DNA of 64,000 nt from Rhodoligotrophos defluvii (GTDB lineage: Bacteria > Pseudomonadota > Alphaproteobacteria > Rhizobiales > Im1), in NCBI RefSeq assembly GCF_005281615.1, contig NZ_SZZM01000002.1, positions 1 through 64,000 of the forward strand, read 5' to 3'. The notes beneath the pieces are model-generated. The model was not told where the DNA came from, ran no database searches, and saw only the letters and a list, made by a program, of their open reading frames with translations. Of the stretch, positions 1 to 9,932 are shown piece after piece. The position numbers and the translations under genes are program-made. Position 1 is the stretch's first letter. Each line of letters starts with the position of its first letter.

Positions 1-103
1 CGCCGCTCGGCCGGGCTCCGGCGGCACCGGCCGGTCCCCGGCAGGCGCGGATGCCGCGAGGCGGGCGGTCGCGCTCCGGATCCCGCGCCGACGTGCTGCG
101 CAG

Positions 104-315
104 CCCGCGAGAGAGCAAGTCCTCGCGGCCCGCAAGAGAGCAAGTTCTGATCCAGCCCGCCAGAGAGGAAATTCTGGCCGAGCCGCGAGAGAGGAAGTTC
201 CCGCGCGGCGCGCGGGAGAGGAAATGCTGGCGCGGCCGCGAGAGAGCAAGTTCTGGCGCGGCCCACGAGAGAGCAAGTTCTGAACCAGCCCGCGAGAGAC
301 CAAGCTCTCGGCCCG
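104..315. repeat. degenerate ~27-bp tandem repeat, about eight units
   Basis: Units begin near 104, 129, 156, 182, 210, 235, 262 and 289. They follow the pattern CCCGCGAGAGAGCAAGTTCT plus a variable tail. Spacing is mostly 26-27 bp, with a first unit of 25 bp. The conserved core is purine-rich (GAGAGAGCAAG). One forward frame stays open through the array and would give a nine-residue repeat of the type PARERxSSx, but nothing else supports translation. Confidence 0.7.
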
Positions 316-828
316 CGTGCCATCGGCCGGCGAAAGCCCTTGGTGCCGTCGCCGCACATCTGGCTGTCCGACCCAACACCACCCTGCACCCTCCCCAGCT
401 ATCCCAGCGCGGATGGAGCCCCGCCCGCGGTCCGGCCGCCAGTCTGCCGCACATGCGGGAACGGTCTGCCGGTCACCTCCCCCGATCCCGCTGGCCCCAG
501 CTTCCCCTAAAGCCGCGCGCGACCGGAGCATTTTCGTCAACTGGCCACAGGCGACCGTAGAAAATGCGACAAGACGAAGGAATCTAGCGCATGATCCGGT
601 CCAACGTGAAGGACCTCGCATGCCAGCGAGGCCACGATCGCAGTCTCAACAGGCCCTGCAGGCCGTGCGCGGCAGGATCGCACAGGCGCAGGGCAGAAAC
701 GAAAGAGCCCAAGCACATCGCGCCGAGCCGTCAGTATCAGCCACCAACCCCCGGGCGACACGGCAGCCGCAGCGACTGCGTCAACCCATCCAACGCAACA
801 GCAGGCAGCGTCTCAGCGGCCGGCACGC

Positions 829-1075
829 GTTACCCGACACGACGTTACGCGACACAACCGAACAGCATGCGTTACGCGACACAACAGACGGGAACGTACC
901 CCCAGACGCGCATCGAGGCCGCCACGTGGCACCCCGTTAAACAGGCACGCCGTACACCGTTAAAAGGGCCCGCCGTTAAGAACGGCCACCGCTGAGCGGG
1001 CCCGCCAACAAGATGCCCCGCCCATTAAGCGGACCCGCCATCATTTAAAAGGCCCGCCATCAAGAGAGCCCGCCG
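829..1075. repeat. short dispersed direct repeats (GTTACGCGACAC and GGGCCCGCC)
   Basis: GTTAC(C/G)CGACAC occurs at 829-840, 844-855 and 871-882. From about 966 a second motif, (A/G)GGCCCGCC or a one-base variant, recurs at about 966, 998, 1032, 1051 and 1067. These copies are separated by short AT-containing spacers such as TTAAGA, ATTAAGC and ATTTAAA. The pattern looks like eroded tandem repetition, not coding sequence. Confidence 0.55.
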
Positions 1076-1520
1076 CACTTGCCGCACGGAACACCCCAAC
1101 CATGTCACACCGAACCGCAGTGCCTCCACGGCGAGGTGAGAAAGCTGGACGCACCGCGGCGCCCTGTTCCGCCTCCCTCTCGATACCGATGCACCACGCC
1201 AATAGCGCACCACGCTATAGAATGCGAAGACACGACAGGACGCCGACAGGCACGGGCACCGGCATCCCTCCGCTCCGCCCCGGTCAGGCCTCCTGCTCCG
1301 CCTTCCCGTCAGGCACACCCAAAACGCGCATCACGCCCCCGGAACCTCACCGACATCTCAGGCAGCGCTCCCGTCCCGCGCCGACGCGATGCGTGCGTAC
1401 GGTCTCAGGCGTGCCAAACGCGCCAAGCAACAGCCTGTTTCAACGCCTGCAGGCGCGCGCGATGCAGAGATGCAGAAACACGCGGTGCAGAAACAGACAG
1501 GTCCTGCCGGTCTCCTCCCA

Positions 1521-2693
1521 TCAAGCCGATTCCTCGAAGAGCTCGCGGCCGATCAGCATACGGCGGATCTCCGACGTCCCGGCGCCGATCTCGTAGAGCT
1601 TGGCGTCGCGCAGCAGGCGGCCCGTCGGATAGTCGTTGATATAGCCGTTGCCGCCGAGGCACTGGATCGCCTCGAGCGCCACCCAGGTTGCCTTTTCCGC
1701 CGCGAACAGGATCGCTCCCGCTGCATCCTTCCGGGTGGTCTGCCCCCGATCGCAGGCCCGAGCCACGGCGTAGACATAGGCACGCGCGGCATTCAGGGTG
1801 GTGTACATGTCGGCGATCTTGCCCTGGATGAACTGAAATGTCCCGATCGGCTGCCCGAACTGTTTGCGATCGTGCACATAGGGCAGCACCGTATCCAGGC
1901 ACGCCTGCATGATGCCGAGCGGCCCCGCCGCCAGCACCGCCCGCTCGTAATCGAGGCCCGACATGAGCACGTTGACCCCCTTGCCGACCGCCCCGAGCAC
2001 ATTTTCCTCGGGCACCTCGCAATCTTCGAAGACCAGCTCGCCCGTGTCCGAACCCCGCATTCCCAGCTTGTCGAGTTTCTGCGCCACCCGAAAGCCCTTG
2101 CTCGAGGTGTCCACGATGAAGGCGGTGATGCCGCGGGGCCCAGCCGCGGGATCGGTCTTGGCATAGACCACGATCACATCGCCGCCGGGGCCGTTGGTGA
2201 TCCAGAACTTGGTGCCGTTCAGGATATAGCGGTCACCCCGCTTTTCGGCACGCAGCCGCATCGAGACCACGTCGGATCCCGCGCCGGGCTCGGACATGGC
2301 GAGCCCACCGAGATGCTCGCCCGAGATCAGCTTCGGCAGGAACCGGCGCTTCTGCTCGTCCGTGCCGTTCCGGCGGATCTGGTTGATGCAAAGATTGGAG
2401 TGGGCGCCGTAGGAAAGCCCGACCGCTGCCGATCCCCGGGAAATCTCCTCCATGGCGACGCAATGCTCGAGATAGCCGAGGCCCGCACCGCCATGCTCCT
2501 CCTCGACTGTGATGCCGTGCAACCCGAGCGCGCCGAGCTTGGGCCAGAGATGCCGCGGGAACTCGTTGGTCTGATCGATGGCAGCGGCTATGGGCGCGAT
2601 CTCGTCCGCCGCGAAGGCGCGAACCGTATCGCGCAGCATGTCGGCTGTGTCGCCCAGCCCGAAATCGAGCGATCGGAAATCGTTGGGACGCAT
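1521..2693 (-). CDS. ivd: isovaleryl-CoA dehydrogenase
   Basis: The predicted 390-residue protein is a full-length acyl-CoA dehydrogenase of the isovaleryl-CoA type. It would oxidise isovaleryl-CoA to 3-methylcrotonyl-CoA in leucine breakdown, using FAD and passing electrons to electron-transfer flavoprotein. The N-terminal helical domain is followed by the family signature [11 protein letters not shown] (131-141) and FWITNG (163-168). [16 protein letters not shown] (245-260) carries the Glu (E250) that matches the isovaleryl-specific catalytic base on helix G; other acyl-CoA dehydrogenases place it elsewhere. The C-terminal QCLGGNGY motif is present. No methylcrotonyl-CoA carboxylase genes adjoin it, which is unusual because ivd often sits in a liu-type operon. 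Specificity is inferred from the Glu position and overall sequence. Confidence 0.9.
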   Translation of the reverse strand: MRPNDFRSLDFGLGDTADMLRDTVRAFAADEIAPIAAAIDQTNEFPRHLWPKLGALGLHGITVEEEHGGAGLGYLEHCVAMEEISRGSAAVGLSYGAHSNLCINQIRRNGTDEQKRRFLPKLISGEHLGGLAMSEPGAGSDVVSMRLRAEKRGDRYILNGTKFWITNGPGGDVIVVYAKTDPAAGPRGITAFIVDTSSKGFRVAQKLDKLGMRGSDTGELVFEDCEVPEENVLGAVGKGVNVLMSGLDYERAVLAAGPLGIMQACLDTVLPYVHDRKQFGQPIGTFQFIQGKIADMYTTLNAARAYVYAVARACDRGQTTRKDAAGAILFAAEKATWVALEAIQCLGGNGYINDYPTGRLLRDAKLYEIGAGTSEIRRMLIGRELFEESA

Positions 2694-2788
2694 CGTGACC
2701 TCCAGACGCGGAAAGCAAGTCTAATCCCGCCTAGCGACCCTCGCCAGCCGTATCAAGCGAAATGAAGATCATCCCCAGGCCGCGGGGC

Positions 2789-3259
2789 TTAGCGCTTCCT
2801 GAACCGCAGATGAGCCTCGCCCTTCTTGTTCAACAGCCCCATGAACCAGCCATCGCCGCGATAGACCTCGCCACATTTGCGATCTCCGCCCGTCCACACC
2901 GCGAAGGAGATGCAGAGCTTGTTGCCGCTGATTTCCCATCGTCCGGCATCATACTTGCCGTCCGAGTAACCCTTCAGCCGTCCGTCCGCGTCCGCACCGA
3001 TGATAAGCGTGCGCCGGTTCTTCCACACGGCCTCGAACTTGCCAGGGAACAGCGCCCTCAGCATCCGGCCGGTCATGGGCTGAGCGGGCAGTGCAGCAGG
3101 TGTCGGCTGCGAGCTCGCCCCTGCCCGCCGGTCGGGCGCCTGCGCAGCGGCCTGCCCTGACGACAGCTCTGCTTCCGGCTGTCCGCCGGCTGCCTGCTGA
3201 GCCACCGCAGCGTTCATTGGACCAAGCATCAACATGACCAAGAGAACGGCACAGCGCAT
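2789..3259 (-). CDS. secreted/periplasmic protein of unknown function
   Basis: The 156-residue product starts at the ATG at 3259, chosen because GGGAG lies six bases upstream and because the protein then opens with a signal peptide (MRCAVLLVMLMLGPMNAAVAQ). An Ala/Pro/Gln-rich linker of roughly 40 residues follows, then a compact C-terminal domain. That domain contains FPGKFEAVWKNRRTLIIGA, a Gly/Asp-rich strand region, two cysteines (in LCISF and KCGEV) that could form a disulphide, and a basic end. The pattern of short beta-strands resembles small lipocalin-like periplasmic domains, but I do not recognise a named family. It stands alone between ivd and ssb. Confidence 0.7.
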   Translation of the reverse strand: MRCAVLLVMLMLGPMNAAVAQQAAGGQPEAELSSGQAAAQAPDRRAGASSQPTPAALPAQPMTGRMLRALFPGKFEAVWKNRRTLIIGADADGRLKGYSDGKYDAGRWEISGNKLCISFAVWTGGDRKCGEVYRGDGWFMGLLNKKGEAHLRFRKR

Positions 3260-3434
3260 GCCCAACTCCCATCGTCTCGACAATCGCATGCCAGCCTGAG
3301 CACCCAACCCAAACCGACTATGCGCCTGATCGTCCAATGAAAAGGTTAGCAGAAACCAATATGAGGCTTGGGCAACGCGTCTGGGTCGCCCCGTCGCGAC
3401 CGAAGATCAAAGCCCTCGGCAGATGCGCGCCGTT

Positions 3435-3523
3435 AGCGTGATCCCCGAACCGAAGGTCCGCGGGTAGCAAAACGTTGGGAACCGGTTTTCGGCAAAGATC
3501 AACGCTCAAGCAAAGGATTAGAA
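3435..3523. repeat. dispersed palindromic repeat, long variant
   Basis: The sequence runs from GCGTGATCCCCGAACCGAAG through GGGAACCGGTTTTCGG to AAAGATCAACGCTC. It is a longer and slightly decayed relative of the compact palindromes at 53383 and 57075. Its right edge overlaps the ssb stop codon by a few bases, so the element has landed against the end of the gene. Confidence 0.7.
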
Positions 3524-3994
3524 CGGCACCTCGTCGTCAAGCTCTTCGGAGAAGCTCTGCGCAGGACGGCGCTGGCCGCGATCCATCGGGCCGGAACGGC
3601 CGAAGTCGCCGGCAATGTCCTGCACATCCCCTCCCGCTCCCGGTCGACCATCCAGCATCGTCAAAGTCGCGTTGAAACCTTGGAGCACCACCTCGGTGGT
3701 GTAGCGGTCATTGCCGTTCTGATCCTGCCATTTCCGGGTCTGCAGCTGCCCTTCCACATAAACCTTGGACCCCTTCTTCAGGTATTGCTCGGCAACCTTG
3801 CACAAGCCCTCGCTGAAGATCACGATGTTGTGCCACTCCGTCCGCTCCTTGCGTTCGCCGCTCTGGCGGTCGCGCCAATTCTCCGTCGTCGCCAGGCTGA
3901 ACGACGCGACCGGGCGACCATCCTTGGTGTGCCGGATTTCGGGATCCTTTCCGAGATTGCCGATGAGGATCACCTTGTTCACCGAACCTGCCAT
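3518..3994 (-). CDS. ssb: single-stranded DNA-binding protein
   Basis: The 158-residue protein binds single-stranded DNA during replication, recombination and repair. The start at 3994 is supported by AAAGGAG upstream and by the family N-terminus [19 protein letters not shown]. The OB-fold occupies roughly residues 1-110, with typical pieces such as WHNIVIF and [15 protein letters not shown] Gly/Arg-rich linker then leads to the acidic tip DDEVPF, which recruits partner proteins. It is divergent from uvrA, as in many bacteria. The LexA box between them lies much nearer uvrA, so SOS control of ssb is possible but not shown. Confidence 0.96.
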   Translation of the reverse strand: MAGSVNKVILIGNLGKDPEIRHTKDGRPVASFSLATTENWRDRQSGERKERTEWHNIVIFSEGLCKVAEQYLKKGSKVYVEGQLQTRKWQDQNGNDRYTTEVVLQGFNATLTMLDGRPGAGGDVQDIAGDFGRSGPMDRGQRRPAQSFSEELDDEVPF

Positions 3995-4352
3995 GAGACT
4001 TCTCCTTTCGGCACACGTCCTGTTTGCCGCCACCCTAGCGCGCTTGCCGGGCATTCACCACCCCCGGTCCCCTGTTCCCACAGGAAGGCCCCCATCCGCG
4101 CATTTGTTTCCTTTTTGTTCTATGACATCCTGCTTCCTCACGCAATGCTTTTCCTGAACGGCATTTTGCGTCTGGGGAAAACTCACACAATCCGCCGTCG
4201 TCGGAAGAAACAGGTCGGCGTTTCTTTTGAATGACTTGCATTGTCCCTGCAGCCTGAACTCTCGCGACGCGGCGCCGTCTCCGAAAGGCCGCATTGCCAA
4301 AGCCAGGCCGGGCCACTACGTTCCAGCGGCGCAACGGTCGCAACATGCACCA

Positions 4353-4382
4353 TTGACGTCCATCGGGAATTTTGTTCTTGTA
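4353..4382 (+). promoter_or_regulatory. uvrA promoter
   Basis: TTGACG at 4353-4358 serves as a -35, and a weak -10 (CTTGTA, about 4377-4382) follows after 18 bases. The -10 is overlapped by the LexA box, which is the expected geometry for repression. The transcription start is inferred, not seen. Confidence 0.5.
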
Positions 4383-4388
4383 TTGTTC
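4374..4388 (+). promoter_or_regulatory. LexA (SOS) box, GTTC-N7-GTTC
   Basis: GTTCTTGTATTGTTC matches exactly the direct-repeat LexA operator known for Alphaproteobacteria (GTTC, seven bases, GTTC). It lies 77 bases before the uvrA start codon and overlaps the proposed -10. This supports SOS induction of uvrA. Confidence 0.88.
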
Positions 4389-4465
4389 CAACCGCAATCC
4401 GGCGGGCGGAGCGCTGTCAGGGCGACAAGCACGGCCTGTCGTCGCCTTGTGGAAATGTCACACCC

Positions 4466-7375
4466 ATGAGCAACGATCTTGGCCCCTCCTCTTCGCGTAA
4501 GGTCCTGTCCATCCAGGGCGCGCGGGAGCACAACCTCAAGAACATCTCGCTCGAGCTTCCGCGCGACAAGCTGATCGTGTTCACCGGGCTGTCGGGTTCC
4601 GGCAAGTCGTCCCTCGCTTTCGACACGATCTATGCGGAGGGCCAGCGTCGCTATGTGGAATCGCTGTCGGCCTATGCGCGACAGTTCCTCGAGATGATGC
4701 AGAAGCCCGATGTCGATCAGATCGACGGGCTCTCGCCCGCCATCTCCATCGAGCAGAAGACCACCTCGCGCAATCCACGCTCCACCGTCGGCACGGTGAC
4801 CGAGATTTATGACTATATGCGGCTGCTGTTCGCGCGGGTTGGCATTGCCTATTCCCCCGCGACCGGGCTTCCCATCGAGAGCCAGACCATTTCTCAGATG
4901 GTCGACCGCATCCTGGAGATGCCGGAAGGCACACGGCTGTATCTGCTCGCCCCCGTTGTGCGCGGCCGCAAGGGCGAGTACAGGAAAGAGTTGGCGGAGC
5001 TGCAGAAGCAGGGTTTCCAGCGGGTCAAGATCGATGGCGAGTTCCATGAGATCGAAGATGCGCCCGCCTTGGACAAGAAGTTCAAGCACGATATCGACGT
5101 GGTGGTCGACCGAATCGTCGTGCGCCCGGACATTGCCGGCCGGCTGGCGGACAGCCTGCAGACCGCGCTCGGCCTCGCCGACGGCATCGCCATCGCCGAA
5201 CATGCGGATGAAAGGGACGAACGGGGCAATCCGCGCCGGGTGACGTTCTCCGAGCGCTTCGCCTGCCCGGTGTCGGGCTTCACCATCGATGAGATCGAGC
5301 CGCGGCTCTTCTCCTTCAACAACCCGTATGGCGCCTGCCCGCGCTGCGACGGACTGGGAACGGAACTCAAGTTCGAGGGCGAGCTCGTCGTGCCGGACCC
5401 CAGCCTTTCCCTGCGCCGCGGCGCCGTGCTGCCATGGGCGAGAACCGGCAATACCTCCCCTTATTACGTGCAGACCCTCGAGGCCCTCGCCAAGCATTAC
5501 GGCGTTAGCATGGACACGCCCTGGCAAGAGCTGCCGGAGAGCGTGCGCAATGTGATCCTCTACGGTTCGGCGCCGGAAGAAATCACCTTCGTCTATAATG
5601 ACGGCGTGCGCAGCTACAAGACCCATAAGGTCTTCGAAGGGGTCGTCACCAATATCGAGCGCCGCTGGCACGAAACGGAATCATCCTGGGTGCGTGAGGA
5701 GCTCTCGCGCTTCCAATCGGATCACCCCTGCGAAGCGTGCGGGGGCTATCGCCTGAAGCCACAGGCGCTCGCGGTCAAGATCGCAGGCCTGCATATCGGC
5801 CAAGCCACGGAAAAATCCATTCGCGAGGCGCAGGCCTGGTTCGATTCGATCGAGGTCTCGTTCACGCCCAAGCAGCAGGAGATCGCCGGACGCATCCTCA
5901 AGGAGATCCGGGAGCGGCTGCGGTTCCTGGTGGACGTGGGTCTGGATTACCTCACGCTCTCGCGCAATTCCGGCACCCTTTCCGGCGGCGAGAGCCAGCG
6001 CATCAGGCTGGCGAGCCAGATCGGTTCCGGGCTCACCGGGGTGCTCTATGTGCTCGACGAGCCCTCGATCGGCCTGCATCAGCGCGATAATGCGCGGCTG
6101 CTCGACACGCTCAAGCGCCTGCGCGACCTGGGCAACACGGTAATCGTGGTCGAGCATGACGAGGATGCGATCCGCCTGGCCGACCATGTCGTGGATATCG
6201 GCCCGGGCGCGGGCGTGCATGGCGGCGAGATCGTGGCCCAGGGCACGCCCGAGCAGGTCATGGCCTCGCCCCATAGCCTCACCGGCCAATATCTCACCGG
6301 CATGATGCAGGTTCCCGTGCCGCGCCAGCGGCGCAAGCCGAGCAAGAACAGAATGCTCAAGGTGGTGGGCGCACGCTCGAACAACCTGAAGAATGTGAGC
6401 GCTGAAATCCCGCTCGGCCTCTTCACCTGCGTCACCGGCGTCTCGGGCTCCGGCAAGTCGACCTTCACCATCGACACGCTGTACCGCGCAGCCGCGCGCA
6501 AGCTGATGAGCAGCCGCGAGCAGCCGGGCGCCCACGACCGGATCGACGGGCTCGAACTGTTGGACAAGATCATCGATATCGACCAGTCGCCGATCGGCCG
6601 CACGCCCCGGTCAAATCCGGCCACCTATACCGGCGCCTTCACGCCGATCCGCGAATGGTTTGCCGGCCTGCCCGAGGCAAAGGCCCGCGGTTACCAGCCG
6701 GGGCGCTTCTCCTTCAATGTCAAGGGCGGGCGCTGCGAGGCCTGCCAGGGCGACGGTCTGATCAAGATCGAGATGCATTTCCTGCCGGACGTCTATGTCA
6801 CCTGCGACGTCTGCCACGGGCACCGCTACAACCGCGAGACCCTGGAGGTGAAGTTCAAGGGCAAGTCCATCTCCGATGTGCTCGACATGACGGTGGCCGA
6901 GGCGAAGGAGTTCTTCAAGGCCGTGCCGGCCGTGCGCGAGAAGATGGAAACGCTCGACCGCGTCGGTCTTGGCTATATCAAGGTGGGACAGCAGGCCACC
7001 ACCCTCTCCGGCGGCGAGGCGCAGCGCGTCAAGCTCGCCAAGGAGCTGTCGCGGCGTGCCACAGGCCGCACCTTGTACATTCTGGATGAACCGACCACCG
7101 GGCTGCATTTCCATGACGTGGCAAAGCTCCTGGAGGTGCTGCACGAGCTGGTGGAGCAGGGCAACAGCGTGGTGGTCATCGAGCATAATCTCGAGGTGAT
7201 CAAGACCGCCGACTGGATCATCGATTTAGGTCCCGAGGGCGGCGACGGCGGCGGCGAGGTCGTGGCGGTCGGCACGCCCGAGCAGGTGGCCGCCAGCCCG
7301 CGCTCGCACACGGGCAGGTTCCTGAAGGAGGTTCTGCAGCGGCATCGGGCAAGCCGCAGGGCTGCGGCCGAATGA
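4466..7375 (+). CDS. uvrA: excinuclease ABC subunit A
   Basis: The 969-residue UvrA is the damage-sensing ATPase of nucleotide excision repair and works as a dimer with UvrB. It shows two ABC modules: Walker [10 protein letters not shown] (41-49) with signature [12 protein letters not shown] and [10 protein letters not shown], then GVSGSGKST with [12 protein letters not shown] and [10 protein letters not shown]. The zinc modules are visible as [23 protein letters not shown] and CDVCHGH. The ATG at 4466 is chosen because the frame is open upstream but the LexA box and promoter lie in that upstream part. The length is normal for the family. It is divergent from ssb. Confidence 0.97.
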   Translation: MSNDLGPSSSRKVLSIQGAREHNLKNISLELPRDKLIVFTGLSGSGKSSLAFDTIYAEGQRRYVESLSAYARQFLEMMQKPDVDQIDGLSPAISIEQKTTSRNPRSTVGTVTEIYDYMRLLFARVGIAYSPATGLPIESQTISQMVDRILEMPEGTRLYLLAPVVRGRKGEYRKELAELQKQGFQRVKIDGEFHEIEDAPALDKKFKHDIDVVVDRIVVRPDIAGRLADSLQTALGLADGIAIAEHADERDERGNPRRVTFSERFACPVSGFTIDEIEPRLFSFNNPYGACPRCDGLGTELKFEGELVVPDPSLSLRRGAVLPWARTGNTSPYYVQTLEALAKHYGVSMDTPWQELPESVRNVILYGSAPEEITFVYNDGVRSYKTHKVFEGVVTNIERRWHETESSWVREELSRFQSDHPCEACGGYRLKPQALAVKIAGLHIGQATEKSIREAQAWFDSIEVSFTPKQQEIAGRILKEIRERLRFLVDVGLDYLTLSRNSGTLSGGESQRIRLASQIGSGLTGVLYVLDEPSIGLHQRDNARLLDTLKRLRDLGNTVIVVEHDEDAIRLADHVVDIGPGAGVHGGEIVAQGTPEQVMASPHSLTGQYLTGMMQVPVPRQRRKPSKNRMLKVVGARSNNLKNVSAEIPLGLFTCVTGVSGSGKSTFTIDTLYRAAARKLMSSREQPGAHDRIDGLELLDKIIDIDQSPIGRTPRSNPATYTGAFTPIREWFAGLPEAKARGYQPGRFSFNVKGGRCEACQGDGLIKIEMHFLPDVYVTCDVCHGHRYNRETLEVKFKGKSISDVLDMTVAEAKEFFKAVPAVREKMETLDRVGLGYIKVGQQATTLSGGEAQRVKLAKELSRRATGRTLYILDEPTTGLHFHDVAKLLEVLHELVEQGNSVVVIEHNLEVIKTADWIIDLGPEGGDGGGEVVAVGTPEQVAASPRSHTGRFLKEVLQRHRASRRAAAE

Positions 7376-7458
7376 CGAGGGCAGGCTCGCCGCGATGTCG
7401 GAACCCTGCCCGCGAAGGCTTGTTTCCCAGAGCAATCTCGCAAACTCAGGAGCAAGCC

Positions 7459-8040
7459 ATGCATGACCTTTCAGGCAAGAAGATCGTCATCGTCGCCACC
7501 CATGGCTTCGAGCAGTCGGAGCTCGAAGTGCCGCGCGACCGCCTGCGGTCGGCCGGCGCCACGGTGCATGTGGCCTCGCCCGAGGCCGAGAAGATCAAGG
7601 GCTGGGATATGAAGGACTGGGGCCGGGAGGTTCCGGTCGATCTCACCGTTGACCAGGTCAAGGCCGACGACTACGACGCCATCGTCATACCCGGCGGCCA
7701 GATCAATCCGGATCTGCTGCGGATCAACGAACGAGTCCTGGCGCTGATCCGTGATTTCGACCGCCAGAAGAAGGTGATCGCGGCCGTGTGCCATGGCCCC
7801 TGGCTCTTGATCGAGACCGGCATCATCAAGAATCGCAAGGCCACCTCCTACAAGTCGATCAAGACCGACATGCTGAATGCCGGTGCCCAATGGGTCGACC
7901 AGCCTGTGGTTACGGACCAGGGCATTATCACCAGCCGCAACCCGGGAGATCTGGAGGCCTTCTCCAACAAGATCGCCGAGGAGATCCTCGAGGGGCGCCA
8001 CATGCAGCGGCAGAGCGCCTCCTCGCAGGCAGCAGAGTGA
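7459..8040 (+). CDS. DJ-1/PfpI family protein (type 1 glutamine amidotransferase-like)
   Basis: The 193-residue protein belongs to the PfpI/YhbO branch of the DJ-1 superfamily, described as stress-related hydrolases or protein/nucleotide deglycases. The start at 7459 has CAGGAG upstream. It has an alpha/beta fold with HGFEQSELEVPRD (15-27, including the conserved acidic Glu), IVIPGGQ and the nucleophile elbow AAVCHGPWLL with Cys111-His112. The C-terminal TSRNPGD motif is also typical. It stands 83 bases after uvrA and could be co-transcribed, but has its own ribosome-binding site. The exact activity cannot be set from sequence. Confidence 0.9.
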   Translation: MHDLSGKKIVIVATHGFEQSELEVPRDRLRSAGATVHVASPEAEKIKGWDMKDWGREVPVDLTVDQVKADDYDAIVIPGGQINPDLLRINERVLALIRDFDRQKKVIAAVCHGPWLLIETGIIKNRKATSYKSIKTDMLNAGAQWVDQPVVTDQGIITSRNPGDLEAFSNKIAEEILEGRHMQRQSASSQAAE

Positions 8041-8062
8041 GGCCTCGCTCCGGCCAGTCGGC

Positions 8063-8078
8063 CCCCGGCCAGCCGGGG
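8063..8078 (+). terminator. GC-rich hairpin after the DJ-1 gene
   Basis: CCCCGGC and GCCGGGG pair with a two-base loop just downstream of the stop codon. No clear T-run follows, so it may be a structural 3' end and not a strong intrinsic terminator. Confidence 0.35.
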
Positions 8079-8129
8079 ACCGGCAAGCCGGTAAGGCTGA
8101 GGCGCGCGCGTGGCCGCCGCATGAGCAGC

Positions 8130-8212
8130 GCATGATCCCGAGCCGAAGGCTGGCGGGATGAGGTGGAAAGCACCTGTTCCCTTGACCGGCTTTCGGTTCG
8201 CAGAGATGACGC
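8130..8212. repeat. dispersed palindromic repeat, decayed long variant
   Basis: GCATGATCCCGAGCCGAAGG, then a diverged centre, then ACCGGCTTTCGG and a degraded GATGACGCT end. The order of blocks matches the long variant at 3435-3523. It lies between the convergent DJ-1 and DUF805 genes. Confidence 0.55.
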
Positions 8213-8554
8213 TTACACGCGCCCGAGCGGATCCGGGCCGAATCGGTTCGGCCCGGGGGTGCCTTCGAGCAGCCCGAGATTGATCAGTGCCCAAAGGAAA
8301 CCGACCACGGGAATGAACAGCAGCAGCACCCACCAGCCGCTCTGGTCGCGGTCGTGGCAGCGCTTGATATGGATGCAGAGGGTCAAGAACAGGAGAACGA
8401 GATTGGTGAGATAGGCCAGCAGACCATCGGAGCCAAACAGCAGATAGCCGATGAACGACAGCACGAGCACGGCCAGCATGCCGAGCCACCACAAGGCCCG
8501 CCCGATCCGTCCCTGGTAATCGAGCAGCAGAAACTTCCAATCGATCGACGTCAT
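8213..8554 (-). CDS. DUF805 inner-membrane protein
   Basis: The 113-residue protein has the DUF805 layout. A short cytoplasmic start (WKFLLLDYQGRIGRALWW) is followed by membrane segments near residues 22-42, 46-62 and 74-95. The conserved loop IKRCHDRDQSGWW lies between the second and third segments. The start is supported by GGAGGGG seven or eight bases upstream. The family has no established function. It ends against a repeat and stands between two convergent or unrelated genes. Confidence 0.88.
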   Translation of the reverse strand: MTSIDWKFLLLDYQGRIGRALWWLGMLAVLVLSFIGYLLFGSDGLLAYLTNLVLLFLTLCIHIKRCHDRDQSGWWVLLLFIPVVGFLWALINLGLLEGTPGPNRFGPDPLGRV

Positions 8555-8651
8555 ATCCCCTCCGCCAGCGCCACCTTGGAATGCGATCCATTGGCGCTCA
8601 CCTTCTATAGAACGCAGCGAGAAGCAGCTCGGCCTTTGCCTGGAAGCCTAA

Positions 8652-8752
8652 GCATTTTTCGAGCGAAGTGGATACCGGTTCGCGTGAAGAAAATGCGACC
8701 AAGCAAGACCTTGATCTGCGGTTCCGCGATTCGAAGAAAAGCGGAAATGCTC
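8652..8752. repeat. dispersed repeat (GCATTTTTCGAGCGAAGTGG type)
   Basis: One copy of the same 63-bp unit that is tandemly repeated at 24205-24456, followed by the same tail (GCGGTTCCGCGATTCGAAG to GCGGAAATGCTC). Arms GCATTTT and GAAAATGC can pair. Here it is intergenic, between the DUF805 and cysA genes. Confidence 0.8.
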
Positions 8753-8769
8753 AAGAGCTTTTCGCCTGC

Positions 8770-9921
8770 TCACCTCTGCCCCTCGGCGGCAGGGAACAGC
8801 GCGACCCGGCTGAAGGTCAGCCCGACCTGCTGGCCGACCCGCAGATTGATCAAGGCCGCAGAGTCCGCTTCCACCACCGACGAGCCGTCGGCCAGCGCGA
8901 TTTCCGCGCGCCGGAGTGCCCCGTGCCGGCGAATGGCGCGCACCACCCCCGGCAGGTCGCCCGGCGATCTCGGCCCCAGCAGGATGTCTTGCGGGCGCAC
9001 GAAAACCGTATAGCGCCCGTCCCGGGGCACCTCGACCGGCAGCTTGATCGGCCGCTCATACAGCAGGGCGTCGCCCTTTTCCACCTGGACCACGAATCGG
9101 CTCGCCTCGCCGATGAACCCGGCGACGAAGGCGGTTGCGGGCTCGTCATAGATTTCGTCCGGCGTGCCCACCTGCTCGATGCGGCCATTGCTCATGACCA
9201 CCACCCGATCGGCGAGTTCCAGAGCCTCGTCCTGATCGTGGGTCACGAACACCGTGGTATGGCCGGTCTGGTCATGCAGCTCGCGCAGCCACCGCCTGAG
9301 GTCCTTGCGCACCTTGGCATCCAGCGCCCCGAACGGCTCGTCCAGCAGCAGGATGCGCGGCTCGATGGCCAGCGCGCGGGCCAGCGCCACCCGCTGCCGC
9401 TGACCGCCCGAGAGCTGCGCCGGATAGCGCTTCTCAAACCCCTCGAGCTGAACAAGGCGGATGAGATTGAGCGCGCGCTCGCGAATGTCCCGCCGTGACG
9501 GACGCGTTCCCCCGGGCCTCACCTTGAGGCCGAAGGCGACGTTGTCCAGCACGGTCATATGGCGGAACAGCGCGTAATGCTGGAAGACGAAGCCCACATT
9601 GCGTTCCTGCACCGACAAGCGCAGCGCATCCTCGTCCCCGAAGAGAACGCGGCCGCCACTCGGCTCGTCGAGCCCGCCCAGAATGCGCAGCAGCGTGGTC
9701 TTGCCGGAACCGGACGGCCCTAGCAGGGCGATGAGCTCGCCCGGCCTGATCGCCAGGGAAACGTCGTGCAGGGCGGGCGTGTCGCCGAACGACTTGCGCA
9801 CCCCCTCCACGGTCACGGCAATCGGCTGGCCCCACGCGCCGGCAGCCTTCGGCTTCGGCTGCGCGGTGGCTTCTGCCTCGAAGGCGGCAATGAACGGGTT
9901 CGCAATCGCATCAGCAGCCAT
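8770..9921 (-). CDS. cysA: sulfate/thiosulfate ABC transporter ATP-binding protein
   Basis: The 383-residue ATPase powers sulfate/thiosulfate import with CysT, CysW and Sbp. Walker A is GPSGSGKTT (68-76), with signature [16 protein letters not shown], Walker [13 protein letters not shown] and switch His in [11 protein letters not shown]-terminal TOBE-type domain (about residues 290-380) includes [10 protein letters not shown]. The start at 9921 is preferred over the ATG at 9930 because GAGG then sits eight bases upstream. The N-terminus carries about 30 extra residues before the ABC domain. The gene follows cysW after a gap of about 11 bases. Confidence 0.93.
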   Translation of the reverse strand: MAADAIANPFIAAFEAEATAQPKPKAAGAWGQPIAVTVEGVRKSFGDTPALHDVSLAIRPGELIALLGPSGSGKTTLLRILGGLDEPSGGRVLFGDEDALRLSVQERNVGFVFQHYALFRHMTVLDNVAFGLKVRPGGTRPSRRDIRERALNLIRLVQLEGFEKRYPAQLSGGQRQRVALARALAIEPRILLLDEPFGALDAKVRKDLRRWLRELHDQTGHTTVFVTHDQDEALELADRVVVMSNGRIEQVGTPDEIYDEPATAFVAGFIGEASRFVVQVEKGDALLYERPIKLPVEVPRDGRYTVFVRPQDILLGPRSPGDLPGVVRAIRRHGALRRAEIALADGSSVVEADSAALINLRVGQQVGLTFSRVALFPAAEGQR

Positions 9922-9932
9922 AATGCCCATCC

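Larger units (their letters stand above)
1..1520. other. repeat-rich region without a convincing gene
   Basis: Several overlapping open frames exist here on both strands, but none has a recognisable domain. They are Arg/Pro/Ala-rich, overlap each other in different frames and lack clear ribosome-binding sites, so I read the stretch as non-coding. Two blocks of degenerate short repeats (104-315 and 829-1075) are listed separately. The region lies downstream of the ivd stop codon and is cut by the window edge on the left, so its full extent is unknown. I see no tRNA, rRNA or insertion-sequence signature in it. Confidence 0.5.
3995..4465. other. divergent ssb-uvrA intergenic region
   Basis: About 470 bases separate the two start codons. 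The region contains the uvrA promoter and LexA box (listed separately). I see no third gene: the open frame that runs into uvrA from 4241 is discounted because the LexA box and promoter lie inside it. Confidence 0.6.

Noticed and set aside
104-315. CRISPR array
   Set aside because: Units are about 27 bp with no unique spacers of their own and no cas genes nearby.
51-995. Overlapping forward frames in the first kilobase
   Set aside because: Arg/Pro/Ala-rich, in several frames at once, without ribosome-binding sites or domains; they follow the GC-rich repeats.
1389-2765. Long forward frame across ivd
   Set aside because: Antisense to a clear acyl-CoA dehydrogenase; its sequence is the complement shadow.
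4241-4465. 75-codon upstream extension of uvrA
   Set aside because: Contains the uvrA promoter and LexA box, and UvrA normally begins at the later ATG.
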